Assembly: GCF_002913715.1 (NCBI RefSeq)
Contig: NZ_PPCE01000009.1
Span: 310,001 to 374,000, forward strand
Source: Campylobacter concisus
Lineage (GTDB): Bacteria > Campylobacterota > Campylobacteria > Campylobacterales > Campylobacteraceae
DNA length: 64,000 bases
Reading direction: 5' to 3'
Made by a program: the position numbers and the translations under genes. Shown one piece after another: positions 27,362 to 35,871 of the stretch. The notes beneath the pieces were generated by a model. The model saw only the letters and a program-made list of their open reading frames with translations, made no database searches and was not told the DNA's origin. The first letter of the stretch is position 1; every line of letters begins with the position of its first letter.

Positions 27362-27706
27362 TTGCGTGCAGAAAATTTTATAGCATTTTTTACGGTTTGT
27401 GGTTTTTTTGTAGGTATAGTTTTTACCTTGTTAAAGGTGAGTGAGCCTATCGAAATGCTTGTTTATACACTAGTTATTACTTTGTTTTTTTATCTTATAA
27501 TTCACATTGTTATCATGAACTACATCGATGTGAAAAGAGCTTTAACTAAAATTTTTGACAAACAAAAACACGAAGAGATCGCAGACTATCTCATCTCTGA
27601 GCTAAATACTAGAGAAAAGCGTATGGAAAATATAATGGTAAAAATGACTGCTGAAAATTTTGATTCTGGTAAACGAAATGCACGAGTTAAAGCAAAAGCA
27701 GCTTAA
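27362..27706 (+). CDS. small membrane protein in the flagellar operon
   Basis: A 114-residue protein with two membrane helices (about residues 5-22 and 28-52) and a charged cytoplasmic tail (KIFDKQKHEEIADYL). The start is TTG, with GGAG ten bases upstream. It overlaps fliA by about 30 bases. An unnamed membrane protein sits at this spot between flhG and fliA in C. jejuni as I recall it. A function in motility is inferred only from position. Confidence 0.82.
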   Translation: MRAENFIAFFTVCGFFVGIVFTLLKVSEPIEMLVYTLVITLFFYLIIHIVIMNYIDVKRALTKIFDKQKHEEIADYLISELNTREKRMENIMVKMTAENFDSGKRNARVKAKAA

Positions 27707-28382
27707 CGCTTATAAAAACACGATAAAAAAGGAACAAGACGAAATCGTCTTAAAATATATGCCAGCACTGCGTGCAATGGCGTTTAGACTTAAAGAGAGG
27801 TTGCCATCAAGCATAGATACAAATGACCTAATAAGCATTGGCGTTGAAGAGATGATAAAACTTAGCAGGAAGTATGACAAGGAGCAAAATGACTCTTTTT
27901 GGGGTTATGGCAAAAAGAGAATTTATGGCTCTATGCTTGATTATCTAAGGACGCTTGATGTTGTTAGCAGAAGCGATAGAAAGCTAGTTAAGAGCATAAA
28001 TAGCGAGATAGATAATTATTTCAATGAGTATGAAGAAGAGCCAAGCGATGAGTATTTGGCCGAAAAGCTTAATGAAGATATTGAGAAGATAAGAGAGGCA
28101 AGAGGCGTTAGCGGTATTATCACTATTTTGCCAATAGATGAGCAAATGGAGCTAATTGGTCAAAATGATGTCGAGAAAAGCATTGAGAGAGAGGATCTTA
28201 TTTTAAAAATAGAAGAAGCTTTAAAAGATTTTGACGAAAGAGATCAGATGTTGGTTCAGCTTTATTATTATGAAGAGCTAAATTTAAAAGAGATAAGCCA
28301 GATCATGAATATCAGCGAGAGTAGAATTTCACAAATTCATAAACGTTTGCTTGATCGTATCAGACGTAGCTTGGGGGTTTAA
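27678..28382 (+). CDS. fliA: flagellar sigma factor sigma-28
   Basis: RNA polymerase sigma factor for late flagellar genes such as flaA, about 234 residues. The open frame begins at TTG 27660, but ATG 27678 gives MHELKQKQLNAYKN, matching family starts. Region 2 contains KYMPALRAMAFRLKERLP and YDKEQNDSFWGYGKKRI; region 4 has the helix-turn-helix NLKEISQIMNISESRISQ. It overlaps the preceding membrane protein gene and shares a TAATG with fliM. Confidence 0.96.
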   Translation: MHELKQKQLNAYKNTIKKEQDEIVLKYMPALRAMAFRLKERLPSSIDTNDLISIGVEEMIKLSRKYDKEQNDSFWGYGKKRIYGSMLDYLRTLDVVSRSDRKLVKSINSEIDNYFNEYEEEPSDEYLAEKLNEDIEKIREARGVSGIITILPIDEQMELIGQNDVEKSIEREDLILKIEEALKDFDERDQMLVQLYYYEELNLKEISQIMNISESRISQIHKRLLDRIRRSLGV

Positions 28383-29485
28383 TGGCTGATATTTTAAGTC
28401 AAGAAGAGATAGACGCGCTACTTGAAGTTGTTGATGAAGACGGCGATACGAGTAATATCGAGGTCGAAGAGAGATCGCAAGGCGAACAAAAGCAGATTAT
28501 TATTTATGATTTTAAGCGTCCAAACCGCGTTAGTAAAGAGCAGCTTCGCGCGATAAAAGGCATCCATGATAAGCTTGCTAGAAATTTGGCTAGTCAAATT
28601 TCTAGCGTTATGAGAAGTATTGTCGAGATCAGACTTCACAGTGTTGATCAAATGACTTATGGCGAATTTTTAATGAGCTTGCCAAGTCCAACTAGTTTTA
28701 ATGTCTTTTCTATAAAGCCACTTGATGGAAACTGCGTTTTGGAGATAAATCCAAGCATTGCTTTTCCGATGATAGATCGTTTGCTTGGCGGAACTGGTGA
28801 AAATTTTGAGGCAAATAGAGAACTAACCGACATTGAAGTAAATTTGCTTGATGCGGTGCTTAGAATGATCATGCAGCGTCTTAAAGAGAGCTGGTCGATG
28901 ATAACTGATATGTACCCAAATGTGGAAGCCAAAGAGAGCAGTCCAAATGTCGTACAGATCGTCTCTCAAAATGAGATCGTCATCATGGTCGTTATGGAGA
29001 TCATAGTTGGTGGCTCAAGCGGTATGATAAATTTATGCTATCCAGTTATCTACCTTGAACCGATACTCTCACGCCTTGCAAACAGAGATATTATGCTTGG
29101 CGAAACGAGTGCAAAAAAAAGTAGAAACAAAGAGCTAAAAACACTTATTGGACGAGCAGAAATTTTATATGAAGCCATACTTGGCAAATCGATTATCAGC
29201 GTAAATGAGTTTTTAAATTTAAAAGAAGGCGATATTTTAAGGCTTGATAGAGGAGCTGATGATAAGGCGATCGTTTGTATCGATAAAAAAGAAGTTTTCT
29301 TAGCTGAAGTTGGGCTTCATAGATTTAGAAAATCTATAAGGATTGAGCAGTTAATACGCTCTGATAAAGATGAGATCAAAAATATCTTAGAAAAATACGA
29401 AGAAGAGCGAAAAGCAAAGCTGATGGCGTATGAAGCTAATGAGCGCAAAATGGAAGAAGAAGAGGACGACGAAGATGATGAATGA
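28382..29485 (+). CDS. fliM: flagellar motor switch protein FliM
   Basis: C-ring protein that binds phospho-CheY and reverses rotation, 367 residues. The N-terminal CheY-binding peptide LSQEEIDALLEVV is clear at residues 4-16. The CheC-like middle domain (about 50-240, with GGxG-type IDRLLGGTGENFE) precedes the C-terminal SpoA domain (about 265-340). The tail ends in EEEEDDEDDE, more acidic than usual. It starts in the fliA stop (TAATG) and overlaps fliY. Confidence 0.97.
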   Translation: MADILSQEEIDALLEVVDEDGDTSNIEVEERSQGEQKQIIIYDFKRPNRVSKEQLRAIKGIHDKLARNLASQISSVMRSIVEIRLHSVDQMTYGEFLMSLPSPTSFNVFSIKPLDGNCVLEINPSIAFPMIDRLLGGTGENFEANRELTDIEVNLLDAVLRMIMQRLKESWSMITDMYPNVEAKESSPNVVQIVSQNEIVIMVVMEIIVGGSSGMINLCYPVIYLEPILSRLANRDIMLGETSAKKSRNKELKTLIGRAEILYEAILGKSIISVNEFLNLKEGDILRLDRGADDKAIVCIDKKEVFLAEVGLHRFRKSIRIEQLIRSDKDEIKNILEKYEEERKAKLMAYEANERKMEEEEDDEDDE

Positions 29486-30323
29486 TTTTTTTAATATATT
29501 TTCTAATGAATTAAAAGCTACTATCGAAGGACTTACGGGCAGAGCTCCAGAGGTTGGTGAAAGAAATGAATTTGATGCACCAACGCAAAATGGCATAAAA
29601 CCGCCGGTAGTGATGGCTAATATCTCTTTAAGTGGCGACATCAATGCTAAAACAGAGATAGTATGCACTCCAGTTTTAATAAGTGCCATTAGCGAATGGA
29701 TGATGGGCGAAGAGGAAATTTCAAAGAATGAAAATTTAGGCAGTGATGAGCTTGACGCCGCAAAAGAGATATTTTCAAACCTTTTTAGTGCTTTTAGTAC
29801 ATCTTTGGGCGCTCAAAAGGGCATGCCAAAGATAAATTTTGAAGTAATAAATGTAAATTTTTTAGATGAAAATTCTTCGCTTGATTTTAGTGTTTATGAA
29901 AAGCTATTTTTATTTAATGTAAAAATCGAAGATCTAAGCGAGCATATCGGTTTTGCTTGCGATCATTCGTTGATGAAATTTTTTGAGCCAACTAAGACTG
30001 AAGCACCAGCTGCACCAACAAGCACTCCTCACGTAGCTAAGGGCGATTTTAGCGCTGAAGAGATGAGAAATATTGGTCTTATAATGGATGTTAGGCTGCC
30101 TATTCGTGTTCGTATCGGCTCAAAAAGAATGCTTTTAAAAGATGTACTTACCATGGATATTGGCTCAGTTATCGAGCTAAATCAATTAGCAAACGATCCG
30201 CTTGAAATTTTGATCGGCGATAAGGTAATAGCCCTTGGCGAAGTTGTCATAATCGATGGAAACTTTGGCATCCAGATCACTCAGATAGGCTCAAAACGCG
30301 AGAGGCTCCAACAGTTAAAATAA
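29475..30323 (+). CDS. fliY: flagellar motor switch protein FliY (FliN-like)
   Basis: A C-ring protein of about 282 residues that joins a CheC-like N-terminal domain to a FliN/SpoA C-terminal domain (IMDVRLPIRVRIGSKR, then ILIGDKVIALGEVVIIDGNFGIQI). A linker rich in Ala/Pro/Thr separates them near residues 172-185. The frame is open from 29430, but ATG 29475 or 29478 inside the fliM tail is the sensible start (MMNDFFNIFSNELK). In Campylobacter FliY may also dephosphorylate CheY. The stop overlaps the next ATG. Confidence 0.95.
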   Translation: MMNDFFNIFSNELKATIEGLTGRAPEVGERNEFDAPTQNGIKPPVVMANISLSGDINAKTEIVCTPVLISAISEWMMGEEEISKNENLGSDELDAAKEIFSNLFSAFSTSLGAQKGMPKINFEVINVNFLDENSSLDFSVYEKLFLFNVKIEDLSEHIGFACDHSLMKFFEPTKTEAPAAPTSTPHVAKGDFSAEEMRNIGLIMDVRLPIRVRIGSKRMLLKDVLTMDIGSVIELNQLANDPLEILIGDKVIALGEVVIIDGNFGIQITQIGSKRERLQQLK

Positions 30324-30913
30324 TGAATGAATTAGTTAGCGATCTTTTAAATTTTCCAAACGTCTTAAAATATAAAAATAAAAATGTTACCTTCTTTGGC
30401 TCGGCTAGATTCGATGAAGAAAATTTCTACTGCAAAAAGGCTTATGAACTAGCTTATAAGCTAAACGAGCTGGGATATGCCATCTTAACTGGTGGCGGAG
30501 ACGGCATAATGAGAGCTGCGAACAAGGGCGCATTTGATAGTGCAAAATCGCCAAGCATAGCCTTAAATGTGAGACTTCCGTTTGAACAAAATACAAACCC
30601 TTACGTCACAGCAAAATATCTCTTTTCAAATTTAAGCCCAAGAAAATTTGCACTTACCGATCGTTCAGTTGCATTTGTCGTCTTTCCAGGTGGCTTTGGC
30701 ACTCTTGATGAACTTTTTGAAATTTTAGTACTTGCTCAAGTTGGTAGCAAAAAAGTAAAAATTTTTCTTTTTGGGAGTGAGTTTTGGCAAGGGCTTGATG
30801 AATTTATAAAAAATACGCTAGTTAGCCAAAAAACAATAAAAAAAGAAGATATAAATTTATACAAAATCACCGATGATTTAGAGCTTATCGCAAACGAAAT
30901 TTTGACTATTTAA
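30323..30913 (+). CDS. LOG-family (TIGR00730) Rossmann protein
   Basis: A 196-residue protein often misnamed lysine decarboxylase. It carries TGGGDGIMRAANKGA and the PGGFGTLDELFEILV motif (PGGxGTxxE) that defines LOG proteins, which release nucleobase from nucleoside 5'-monophosphates. The start overlaps the fliY stop in a TAATG, so it is read on the flagellar transcript even though the role is metabolic. The preferred substrate cannot be told from sequence. Confidence 0.9.
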   Translation: MNELVSDLLNFPNVLKYKNKNVTFFGSARFDEENFYCKKAYELAYKLNELGYAILTGGGDGIMRAANKGAFDSAKSPSIALNVRLPFEQNTNPYVTAKYLFSNLSPRKFALTDRSVAFVVFPGGFGTLDELFEILVLAQVGSKKVKIFLFGSEFWQGLDEFIKNTLVSQKTIKKEDINLYKITDDLELIANEILTI

Positions 30914-30921
30914 AAATAAGA

Positions 30922-30927
30922 TATAAA
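30922..30927 (+). promoter_or_regulatory. -10 box for mnmA
   Basis: TATAAA (in ATATAAAATATCC) lies 35 bases before the mnmA start, and AAAGAGGT is the ribosome-binding site. It indicates transcription separate from the flagellar operon. Confidence 0.45.
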
Positions 30928-30961
30928 ATATCCGCTTTTAAATTTCAAAGAGGTAAAAAAT

Positions 30962-31984
30962 ATGAAAATAATGGTCGCAATGAGCGGTGGTGTAGATAGC
31001 ACTATGACGGCTAAATTTCTACAAGAAGCTGGTCATGAAGTGCAAGGCTGCTATATGATGCTACATCAAAAGCCAGGATATCACGAAGAAAATATCAGAA
31101 AAGTGAAAAAAGTAGGCGAGTATCTTGGCATAAAGGTACATATTTTGGATCTGCAGGATAAATTTAACGAGTTTGTCTATGATCCTTTTGTAAAGCTCTA
31201 TAAAGAGGGCAAGACGCCAAATCCTTGTGCTTTGTGCAATAAATTTATAAAACTTGGTGCACTGCTTGATTTTGCAAAGGTAAATGGCTGTGAGAAGCTT
31301 GCTACTGGGCATTATGTGCAAGTTATTGATGAATTTATCACATGCGCAAAAGATCCTAGCAAGGATCAAAGCTACTTTTTAGCCCAAGTGCCAAAAGAGA
31401 TATTAAAAGATGTTATTTTCCCGCTTGGGGATAAATTTAAAAAAGATATAAAAGAGCTTGCAAGAAGTGTAAAAGTGCTTGAAGAATTTGCTACGCAGGC
31501 AGAAAGTAGTGAAATTTGCTTTGTGGAAGATACCTATATCGAAGTTTTAAATAAGCATTACAATACAAATTTACCAGGAAATGTAGTTGATAAAGATGGC
31601 AAAATAATCGGCCGCCACCAAGGCTATATGCACTATACTATCGGTAAGCGCCGTGGTTTTGAAGTTTTTGGCGCCCATGAGCCACACTTTGTTATAAAGA
31701 TAAATGCCGATAAAAATGAGATCGTCGTAGGAACAAAAGATGACTTGGCTCAAAAGGTAGTCGAGCTTGAAAACGTAAATTTATTTATAGATAAAGATAA
31801 ATTTGAGTGCGAAACCAAGATAAGATATAGAAGCCCTAAACTTGATGCTTTTGTTGAGGTTGATAAAGAGAATAAAACGGCAAAATTAACGCTAAATCAA
31901 AATGCACTTGGTGTGGCGCAAGGTCAGCTTTGTGTTATGTATGATGGCGATAAGGTTATTGCAAGTGGATTTATAAAAGGCTAG
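30962..31984 (+). CDS. mnmA: tRNA-specific 2-thiouridylase
   Basis: Adds sulfur to U34 of tRNA-Lys, -Glu and -Gln with ATP, taking sulfur from a persulfide relay. It has 340 residues. The PP-loop is [15 protein letters not shown]; the first catalytic Cys lies in [13 protein letters not shown] and the second in [12 protein letters not shown]; the C-terminal beta-barrel begins near 270. It stands alone and ends in a perfect terminator hairpin. Confidence 0.97.
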   Translation: MKIMVAMSGGVDSTMTAKFLQEAGHEVQGCYMMLHQKPGYHEENIRKVKKVGEYLGIKVHILDLQDKFNEFVYDPFVKLYKEGKTPNPCALCNKFIKLGALLDFAKVNGCEKLATGHYVQVIDEFITCAKDPSKDQSYFLAQVPKEILKDVIFPLGDKFKKDIKELARSVKVLEEFATQAESSEICFVEDTYIEVLNKHYNTNLPGNVVDKDGKIIGRHQGYMHYTIGKRRGFEVFGAHEPHFVIKINADKNEIVVGTKDDLAQKVVELENVNLFIDKDKFECETKIRYRSPKLDAFVEVDKENKTAKLTLNQNALGVAQGQLCVMYDGDKVIASGFIKG

Positions 31985-32000
31985 TTTTAGCCTTTTATAA
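31971..32000 (+). terminator. terminator of mnmA
   Basis: A perfect 12-bp stem (31971-31982 with 31989-32000) around loop AGTTTT overlaps the mnmA stop codon. The GGCT/AGCC core is followed by CCTTTTAT, which acts as the U-rich end. Confidence 0.7.
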
Positions 32001-32048
32001 AAATTTATTGGGCTCTGCGTAATTTTTTGTAAATTAAGCTAAAATTTA

Positions 32049-32077
32049 TTGACAAAACATATCTTTTCGTCTATAAT
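32049..32077 (+). promoter_or_regulatory. consensus sigma-70 promoter of tRNA-Asn
   Basis: TTGACA (32049-32054) and TATAAT (32072-32077) are both perfect and are separated by 17 bases, ending 19 bases before the tRNA. A full -35 box is rare elsewhere in this window, in keeping with a strong stable-RNA promoter. Confidence 0.9.
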
Positions 32078-32096
32078 ACGAGCTCTTTTCAAGTGT

Positions 32097-32171
<75 letters not shown>

Positions 32172-32390
32172 TTTTTCTTAAAAAATCATTTTAAAATCCC
32201 GATTTTAACGATGTTTTAAGAACTTTAAGTTTTATTATTTTTTGTATTTTTCCCCTTTATTTACCCTCAGATTTATTTGCTGTTTCAAAGTATATCGTTC
32301 TGATTCGTAGTCAAAATGCGATTAGATATTTGTCTTTGAACAAAGTTAAAATAAATTTCCTTTATTCATTCTAGCTTCATTTAAGGCTTT

Positions 32391-32396
32391 TATAAT
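32391..32396 (+). promoter_or_regulatory. -10 box for the PepSY gene
   Basis: TATAAT lies 47 bases before the start of the PepSY-domain gene; AAAAGGATC is the ribosome-binding site. The 220 bases between the tRNA and this box show no gene. Confidence 0.45.
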
Positions 32397-32443
32397 GCGC
32401 TCATCCAAACGAAAGTTGGAAATAGAAAATAAAAGGATCAAAA

Positions 32444-32929
32444 ATGAAAAAAGTATTAGGTGCAGCAGTTTTAGCAGCAGTTTTGGGAGCGACAGGTTTG
32501 CAAGCAGCTATCACATCAAAAGATGCTTTAAATATAGCTGAGAAAAACTTCCCAGGCTCAAGCGTCAAAGATATAGAGATAGACGTCAAAAATGGCGTGA
32601 CATTTTATAAGATAGAGTCTTTTAAAGACGGTGTCAAACAAGATATCAAGATCGATGCCAATAGCGGTCAGATTGTTAAAATGGAGAATAAAAATAAAAA
32701 ACATATCTTGCCGATCGAAGTGGTAGATTTTTCGAAATTTGCTCTTAGCATCGACGAGGCTGTGGCCAAAGCTCAAGCGCTTGAAGCTGGCTGGAGTCTT
32801 GATGAGGCAGACCTTGATAATAAAAATGGTGTTTGGATGTACAAAGTAGAGCTTAAACGCGACAGGAGCGAGAAAAAAGTGATCATAAACGCTCAAACTG
32901 GCGAAATAATCGATAATTACACAAAGTGA
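32444..32929 (+). CDS. periplasmic double PepSY-domain protein
   Basis: A 161-residue exported protein: signal peptide MKKVLGAAVLAAVLGATG with cleavage near LQA-A (about residue 22), then two PepSY repeats (about 25-85 and 95-158). Each repeat begins with a TSKDALNIAEKNFPG / SIDEAVAKAQALEAG helix and ends DANSGQIVKM / NAQTGEIIDNY. PepSY proteins are thought to modulate proteases or metal/redox enzymes. A second PepSY-like gene and a two-component system follow, a grouping also seen around metal- or envelope-stress sensors elsewhere. Confidence 0.88.
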   Translation: MKKVLGAAVLAAVLGATGLQAAITSKDALNIAEKNFPGSSVKDIEIDVKNGVTFYKIESFKDGVKQDIKIDANSGQIVKMENKNKKHILPIEVVDFSKFALSIDEAVAKAQALEAGWSLDEADLDNKNGVWMYKVELKRDRSEKKVIINAQTGEIIDNYTK

Positions 32930-32931
32930 TC

Positions 32932-32958
32932 TAACGCCCTTTTTGGGCGTTAAATTTT
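32932..32958 (+). terminator. terminator after the PepSY gene
   Basis: TAACGCCC (32932-32939) and GGGCGTTA (32945-32952) form a perfect 8-bp GC-rich stem with a TTTTT loop, followed by AATTTTAT. It lies two bases after the stop codon and 15 bases before the next start, so it may only partly stop transcription. Confidence 0.65.
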
Positions 32959-32973
32959 ATAAAGGTAAAAAAG

Positions 32974-33618
32974 ATGAGTGAAAATTTAGATCAAAATTTA
33001 AACGAGAAAGTTAGTAAGCAGAGTTTAGAGAGAAATTTGAATAAAAATTTAAGCGAAAACGAGATAGAAAATATAAGTGAAAATGTTACTAATAAAAATA
33101 GTTACGAAAATTTAAGAAAAAGCGAGCAAATGCCTGAAAATTTAGATAAAAATCCTAGTGAAGAAAGCAGTAGCGTAGAAATTTTAAGTCAAGCTACCTC
33201 AAAATACAAAGCTCAAAATTTCTTTAAAAATGTGCTTGAACTTTCGCTTCAAGGTGTAGCGGATGTGCTCGTCTGCGCTGGCAAGGCTGGGGTTTGGTTA
33301 TCAAACGCTTCAAACTGCCTAAAAGACGAGGCGCAAAGAGCTGAGCTATCAAAGATAAATGAAGAGCAGGCCAAATTTGAAGGGCTAGCTCACATATTGC
33401 CAGAAAGAGTTAAAGAGCTTATCATTGACCGTCTAAAAACAAAGCCAGAAGAGGTGGAATTTGAGCCAATCTATCTAGCTAAAAAACAAAGCTTTGGCAC
33501 GCTTGGAGCGGAGTATTTTTATGAGGCAAGGGCTAAATTTAACGGCTTTTTGTATGATTTTAAGATAGGCGCAGCAAATGGCGAAATTTTAAATCTAAAA
33601 ATAAAAAGCCAAATTTGA
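32974..33618 (+). CDS. protein with Asn/Glu-rich N-terminal repeats and PepSY-like C-terminus
   Basis: A 214-residue protein without signal peptide. Residues 1-70 are low-complexity and rich in Asn, Glu, Ser and Leu, with degenerate short repeats such as ENLDQNLNEK, LERNLNKNLSEN, PENLDKNPSE. The middle part (about 78-115) is helical. The C-terminal part ends FYEARAKFNGFLYDFKIGAANGEIL, which resembles a single PepSY domain, here apparently cytoplasmic. No family is recognised for the whole. It lies 41 bases before the response regulator gene and may be cotranscribed with it. Confidence 0.75.
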   Translation: MSENLDQNLNEKVSKQSLERNLNKNLSENEIENISENVTNKNSYENLRKSEQMPENLDKNPSEESSSVEILSQATSKYKAQNFFKNVLELSLQGVADVLVCAGKAGVWLSNASNCLKDEAQRAELSKINEEQAKFEGLAHILPERVKELIIDRLKTKPEEVEFEPIYLAKKQSFGTLGAEYFYEARAKFNGFLYDFKIGAANGEILNLKIKSQI

Positions 33619-33659
33619 TAAAATAGCTGGCAAAACTACGTGAGGCAGGTAAGGCAGGG

Positions 33660-34319
33660 ATGAAAATTTTAGTCGTCGAGGACGAAATAGACCTAAATAG
33701 CGTCATTACAAGGCACCTAAAGAAAAATGGATATAGCGTAGATAGCGCGTTTAACGGCGAGGAGGCGATGGACTTTACCGCCGTCGCGCACTACGATCTC
33801 ATCGTGCTTGATCTGATGATGCCAGTGATGGACGGACTTACATTTTTGCAAAGATCGCGCGCCGCAAAGCTAGCGACCCCTGTGCTGATACTAACGGCAA
33901 AGGACGATGTGGATGACGTTGTAAAGGGGCTTGACGCGGGCGCGGATGATTATTTGGTAAAGCCATTTGACTTTAAAGAGCTGCTAGCTAGGGTGCGCAC
34001 GCTCATTCGCCGAAACAGCGGCAACGTGGCTAGTGAAATTTACGCAGGCGAGCTAAAGATCGACCTTTCTAAAAAGTCAGTCGAATTTAGCGGCGAGCAG
34101 ATCGAGCTAACTGGCAAAGAGTATGAAATTTTAGAGTTTTTGATGCTGAACAAGGGCAGAATTTTAACTCGCGACCAGATCAAAGAGCACGTTTGGGATT
34201 TCGACTACATGGGCAGTTCAAACGTCATCGATGTGCTTATAAAAAACATAAGAAAAAAGCTTGGCGAGTGCGAAATAATCCAAACCAAAAGAGGGCTTGG
34301 CTATGTTGTTAAGGATTAA
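33660..34319 (+). CDS. OmpR-family response regulator
   Basis: A 219-residue two-component regulator. The receiver domain (1-118) has the acidic pocket VVEDEID, phospho-acceptor Asp in DLIVLDLMMPVMDG, and the lysine in DYLVKPFD. The DNA-binding winged helix (about 128-218) includes LTGKEYEILEFLMLNKGR and VIDVLIKNIRKKLG. AGGCAGGG precedes the ATG. It overlaps the kinase gene by about 17 bases. Linked PepSY genes upstream are the likely targets or sensors, by context. Confidence 0.95.
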   Translation: MKILVVEDEIDLNSVITRHLKKNGYSVDSAFNGEEAMDFTAVAHYDLIVLDLMMPVMDGLTFLQRSRAAKLATPVLILTAKDDVDDVVKGLDAGADDYLVKPFDFKELLARVRTLIRRNSGNVASEIYAGELKIDLSKKSVEFSGEQIELTGKEYEILEFLMLNKGRILTRDQIKEHVWDFDYMGSSNVIDVLIKNIRKKLGECEIIQTKRGLGYVVKD

Positions 34320-35658
34320 GCAAGCCCTTGCAAATATCCCAATAACGGCGCGCGTAACGCTTTGGTACTCGTTTTTTATCATCGCTATCGTGGTGGCTCT
34401 AGTTGCCATTTCAGCGGTCGTGGCGGATGAGGTTTTTGAGGATGTGAGCCAAAAAAAGCTAGCCAAATCAGTCACCAAGATCGCCAATAATATGGATGAG
34501 TTTGAGCCATATGATGATGGGATATTTTTTATAAAATATAACGCAAAAGGCGATGTGATCGGTGGTCTAGCGCCAAAGCGCTTTCAAATTTCACTTAAAA
34601 TGAACAGTGGTGCGATCCGTCTTTATGAAGAAGGCGAAAACCGCTTTTACTACTACGATATCGCAGCTAAAGGCAAAGATGTCTGGGTCAGAGGCGTGAT
34701 AAATGCGGAGAAATTTTTCAAAAAAGAGGGACTATTTTTACTAGCGCTTGGCGTTTTTGTGCCGGTTTTGTTTCTCTTTGTGCTTTACGGCGGCTACAAA
34801 ACGATAAAAAACGCGATGAAACCAGTCGCCACGATGTCAAAAACTGCGCTTGAGATAGGCAGCAGCCGGGACTTTTCAAAGCGCATAGACCTGCCTGCTG
34901 GCAAAGACGAGCTGCACGCGCTTGCAAGCGTTTTTAACCAGATGCTCGACTCCCTAGAAAATGTCTATCAAAGTGAGAAACAGCTCACCTCAGACGTCTC
35001 GCATGAGCTACGAACACCACTTTCTGTCATCATGGCTGAGAGCGACTACGCTGCGAGCTATGCGCAAAATTTGGACGAGGCCAAGGAGTCGCTGGAGGTC
35101 ATCTCTAGGCAGTCAAGAAAGATAACCTCACTGATAGATCAAATTTTGGAGCTTTCAAGGCTAGAAACTGGCAGAAATTTGGAGCTAAAAGATATAAATT
35201 TAAGTTCTATCTTGCAAAATTTAGCCAGTGGCTATGAGAAGCTAGCAAGCGCAAAGGGGCTAAAATTTAGCTGCGTTGTAGCGCCAGATGCCCAAATTTT
35301 AGGCAATGAGCTGATGATATCAAGGCTGGTGGATAACTTTTTAAGTAACGCTCTAAAATTTGCCCAGGCTAAGATCGAGCTAAATTTAAGCCTATCAAAA
35401 ACGCATGCGCTTGTGTCTGTAAAAGACGATGGCATGGGCATCTCTAAAAACGATAGCGAGCTAATCTGGAATAAATTTTACCAAGCCGATAGCTCAAGAA
35501 ACAAAAGCCTAAACACAGGCAGCGGTCTTGGCCTAGCTATTGCTGCAAACATCGCTAAAATTCACGGCGCAAAGCTTGGCGTAAAAAGCGAAGCTGGAGC
35601 TGGAAGCGAATTTTGGGCAGAATTTGAGCTTGTAAATTTAAAAGAAGTGAAAATTTAG
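34303..35658 (+). CDS. sensor histidine kinase
   Basis: Partner of the upstream regulator, about 451 residues from ATG 34303 (TTG 34297 is the alternative). It has two membrane helices (about 18-42 and 143-163) flanking a roughly 100-residue periplasmic sensor, then a HAMP domain, HisKA with SDVSHELRTPLS (phospho-His near residue 237), and the ATPase part with the N box DNFLSNALKFA, DDGMGIS and GSGLGLAIAANI. The short periplasmic domain does not reveal the signal. No terminator is seen directly after it. Confidence 0.95.
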   Translation: MLLRIKQALANIPITARVTLWYSFFIIAIVVALVAISAVVADEVFEDVSQKKLAKSVTKIANNMDEFEPYDDGIFFIKYNAKGDVIGGLAPKRFQISLKMNSGAIRLYEEGENRFYYYDIAAKGKDVWVRGVINAEKFFKKEGLFLLALGVFVPVLFLFVLYGGYKTIKNAMKPVATMSKTALEIGSSRDFSKRIDLPAGKDELHALASVFNQMLDSLENVYQSEKQLTSDVSHELRTPLSVIMAESDYAASYAQNLDEAKESLEVISRQSRKITSLIDQILELSRLETGRNLELKDINLSSILQNLASGYEKLASAKGLKFSCVVAPDAQILGNELMISRLVDNFLSNALKFAQAKIELNLSLSKTHALVSVKDDGMGISKNDSELIWNKFYQADSSRNKSLNTGSGLGLAIAANIAKIHGAKLGVKSEAGAGSEFWAEFELVNLKEVKI

Positions 35659-35838
35659 GCAGTTTGCTAAGACAAAATTTATGAAATAGCAAATAAATAC
35701 GAGTATAAATTTAAACATCGCATAAAACGGCGTCTATATTTTTAAGGCAAAGTTAAATTTACGCATGAACCACGAGCTGCAAGGCACGCGTGCCACAAGC
35801 CACACAAGCCAAAAAAACAAAAGTCAAAATATAAAACC

Positions 35839-35868
35839 AAAAAAAGACACTAAATTTAGTGTCTTTTA
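35839..35868 (-). terminator. strong terminator of the NifB-like operon
   Basis: A perfect 26-bp palindrome (35842-35867; 13-bp arms meeting at AAATTT) lies four bases past the TAG of the radical SAM gene. On the minus strand it ends in seven T. It closes the three-gene minus operon. Confidence 0.85.
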
Positions 35869-35871
35869 TCG

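Noticed and set aside
27660-27677. TTG 27660 as the fliA start
   Set aside because: The ATG at 27678 gives the family-typical N-terminus; the extra six residues are not conserved in FliA as far as I recall.
35783-35794. GGCACGCGTGCC palindrome between the kinase gene and the NifB-like operon terminator
   Set aside because: Short 12-base palindrome in an otherwise unremarkable gap, with no promoter overlap; chance cannot be excluded.
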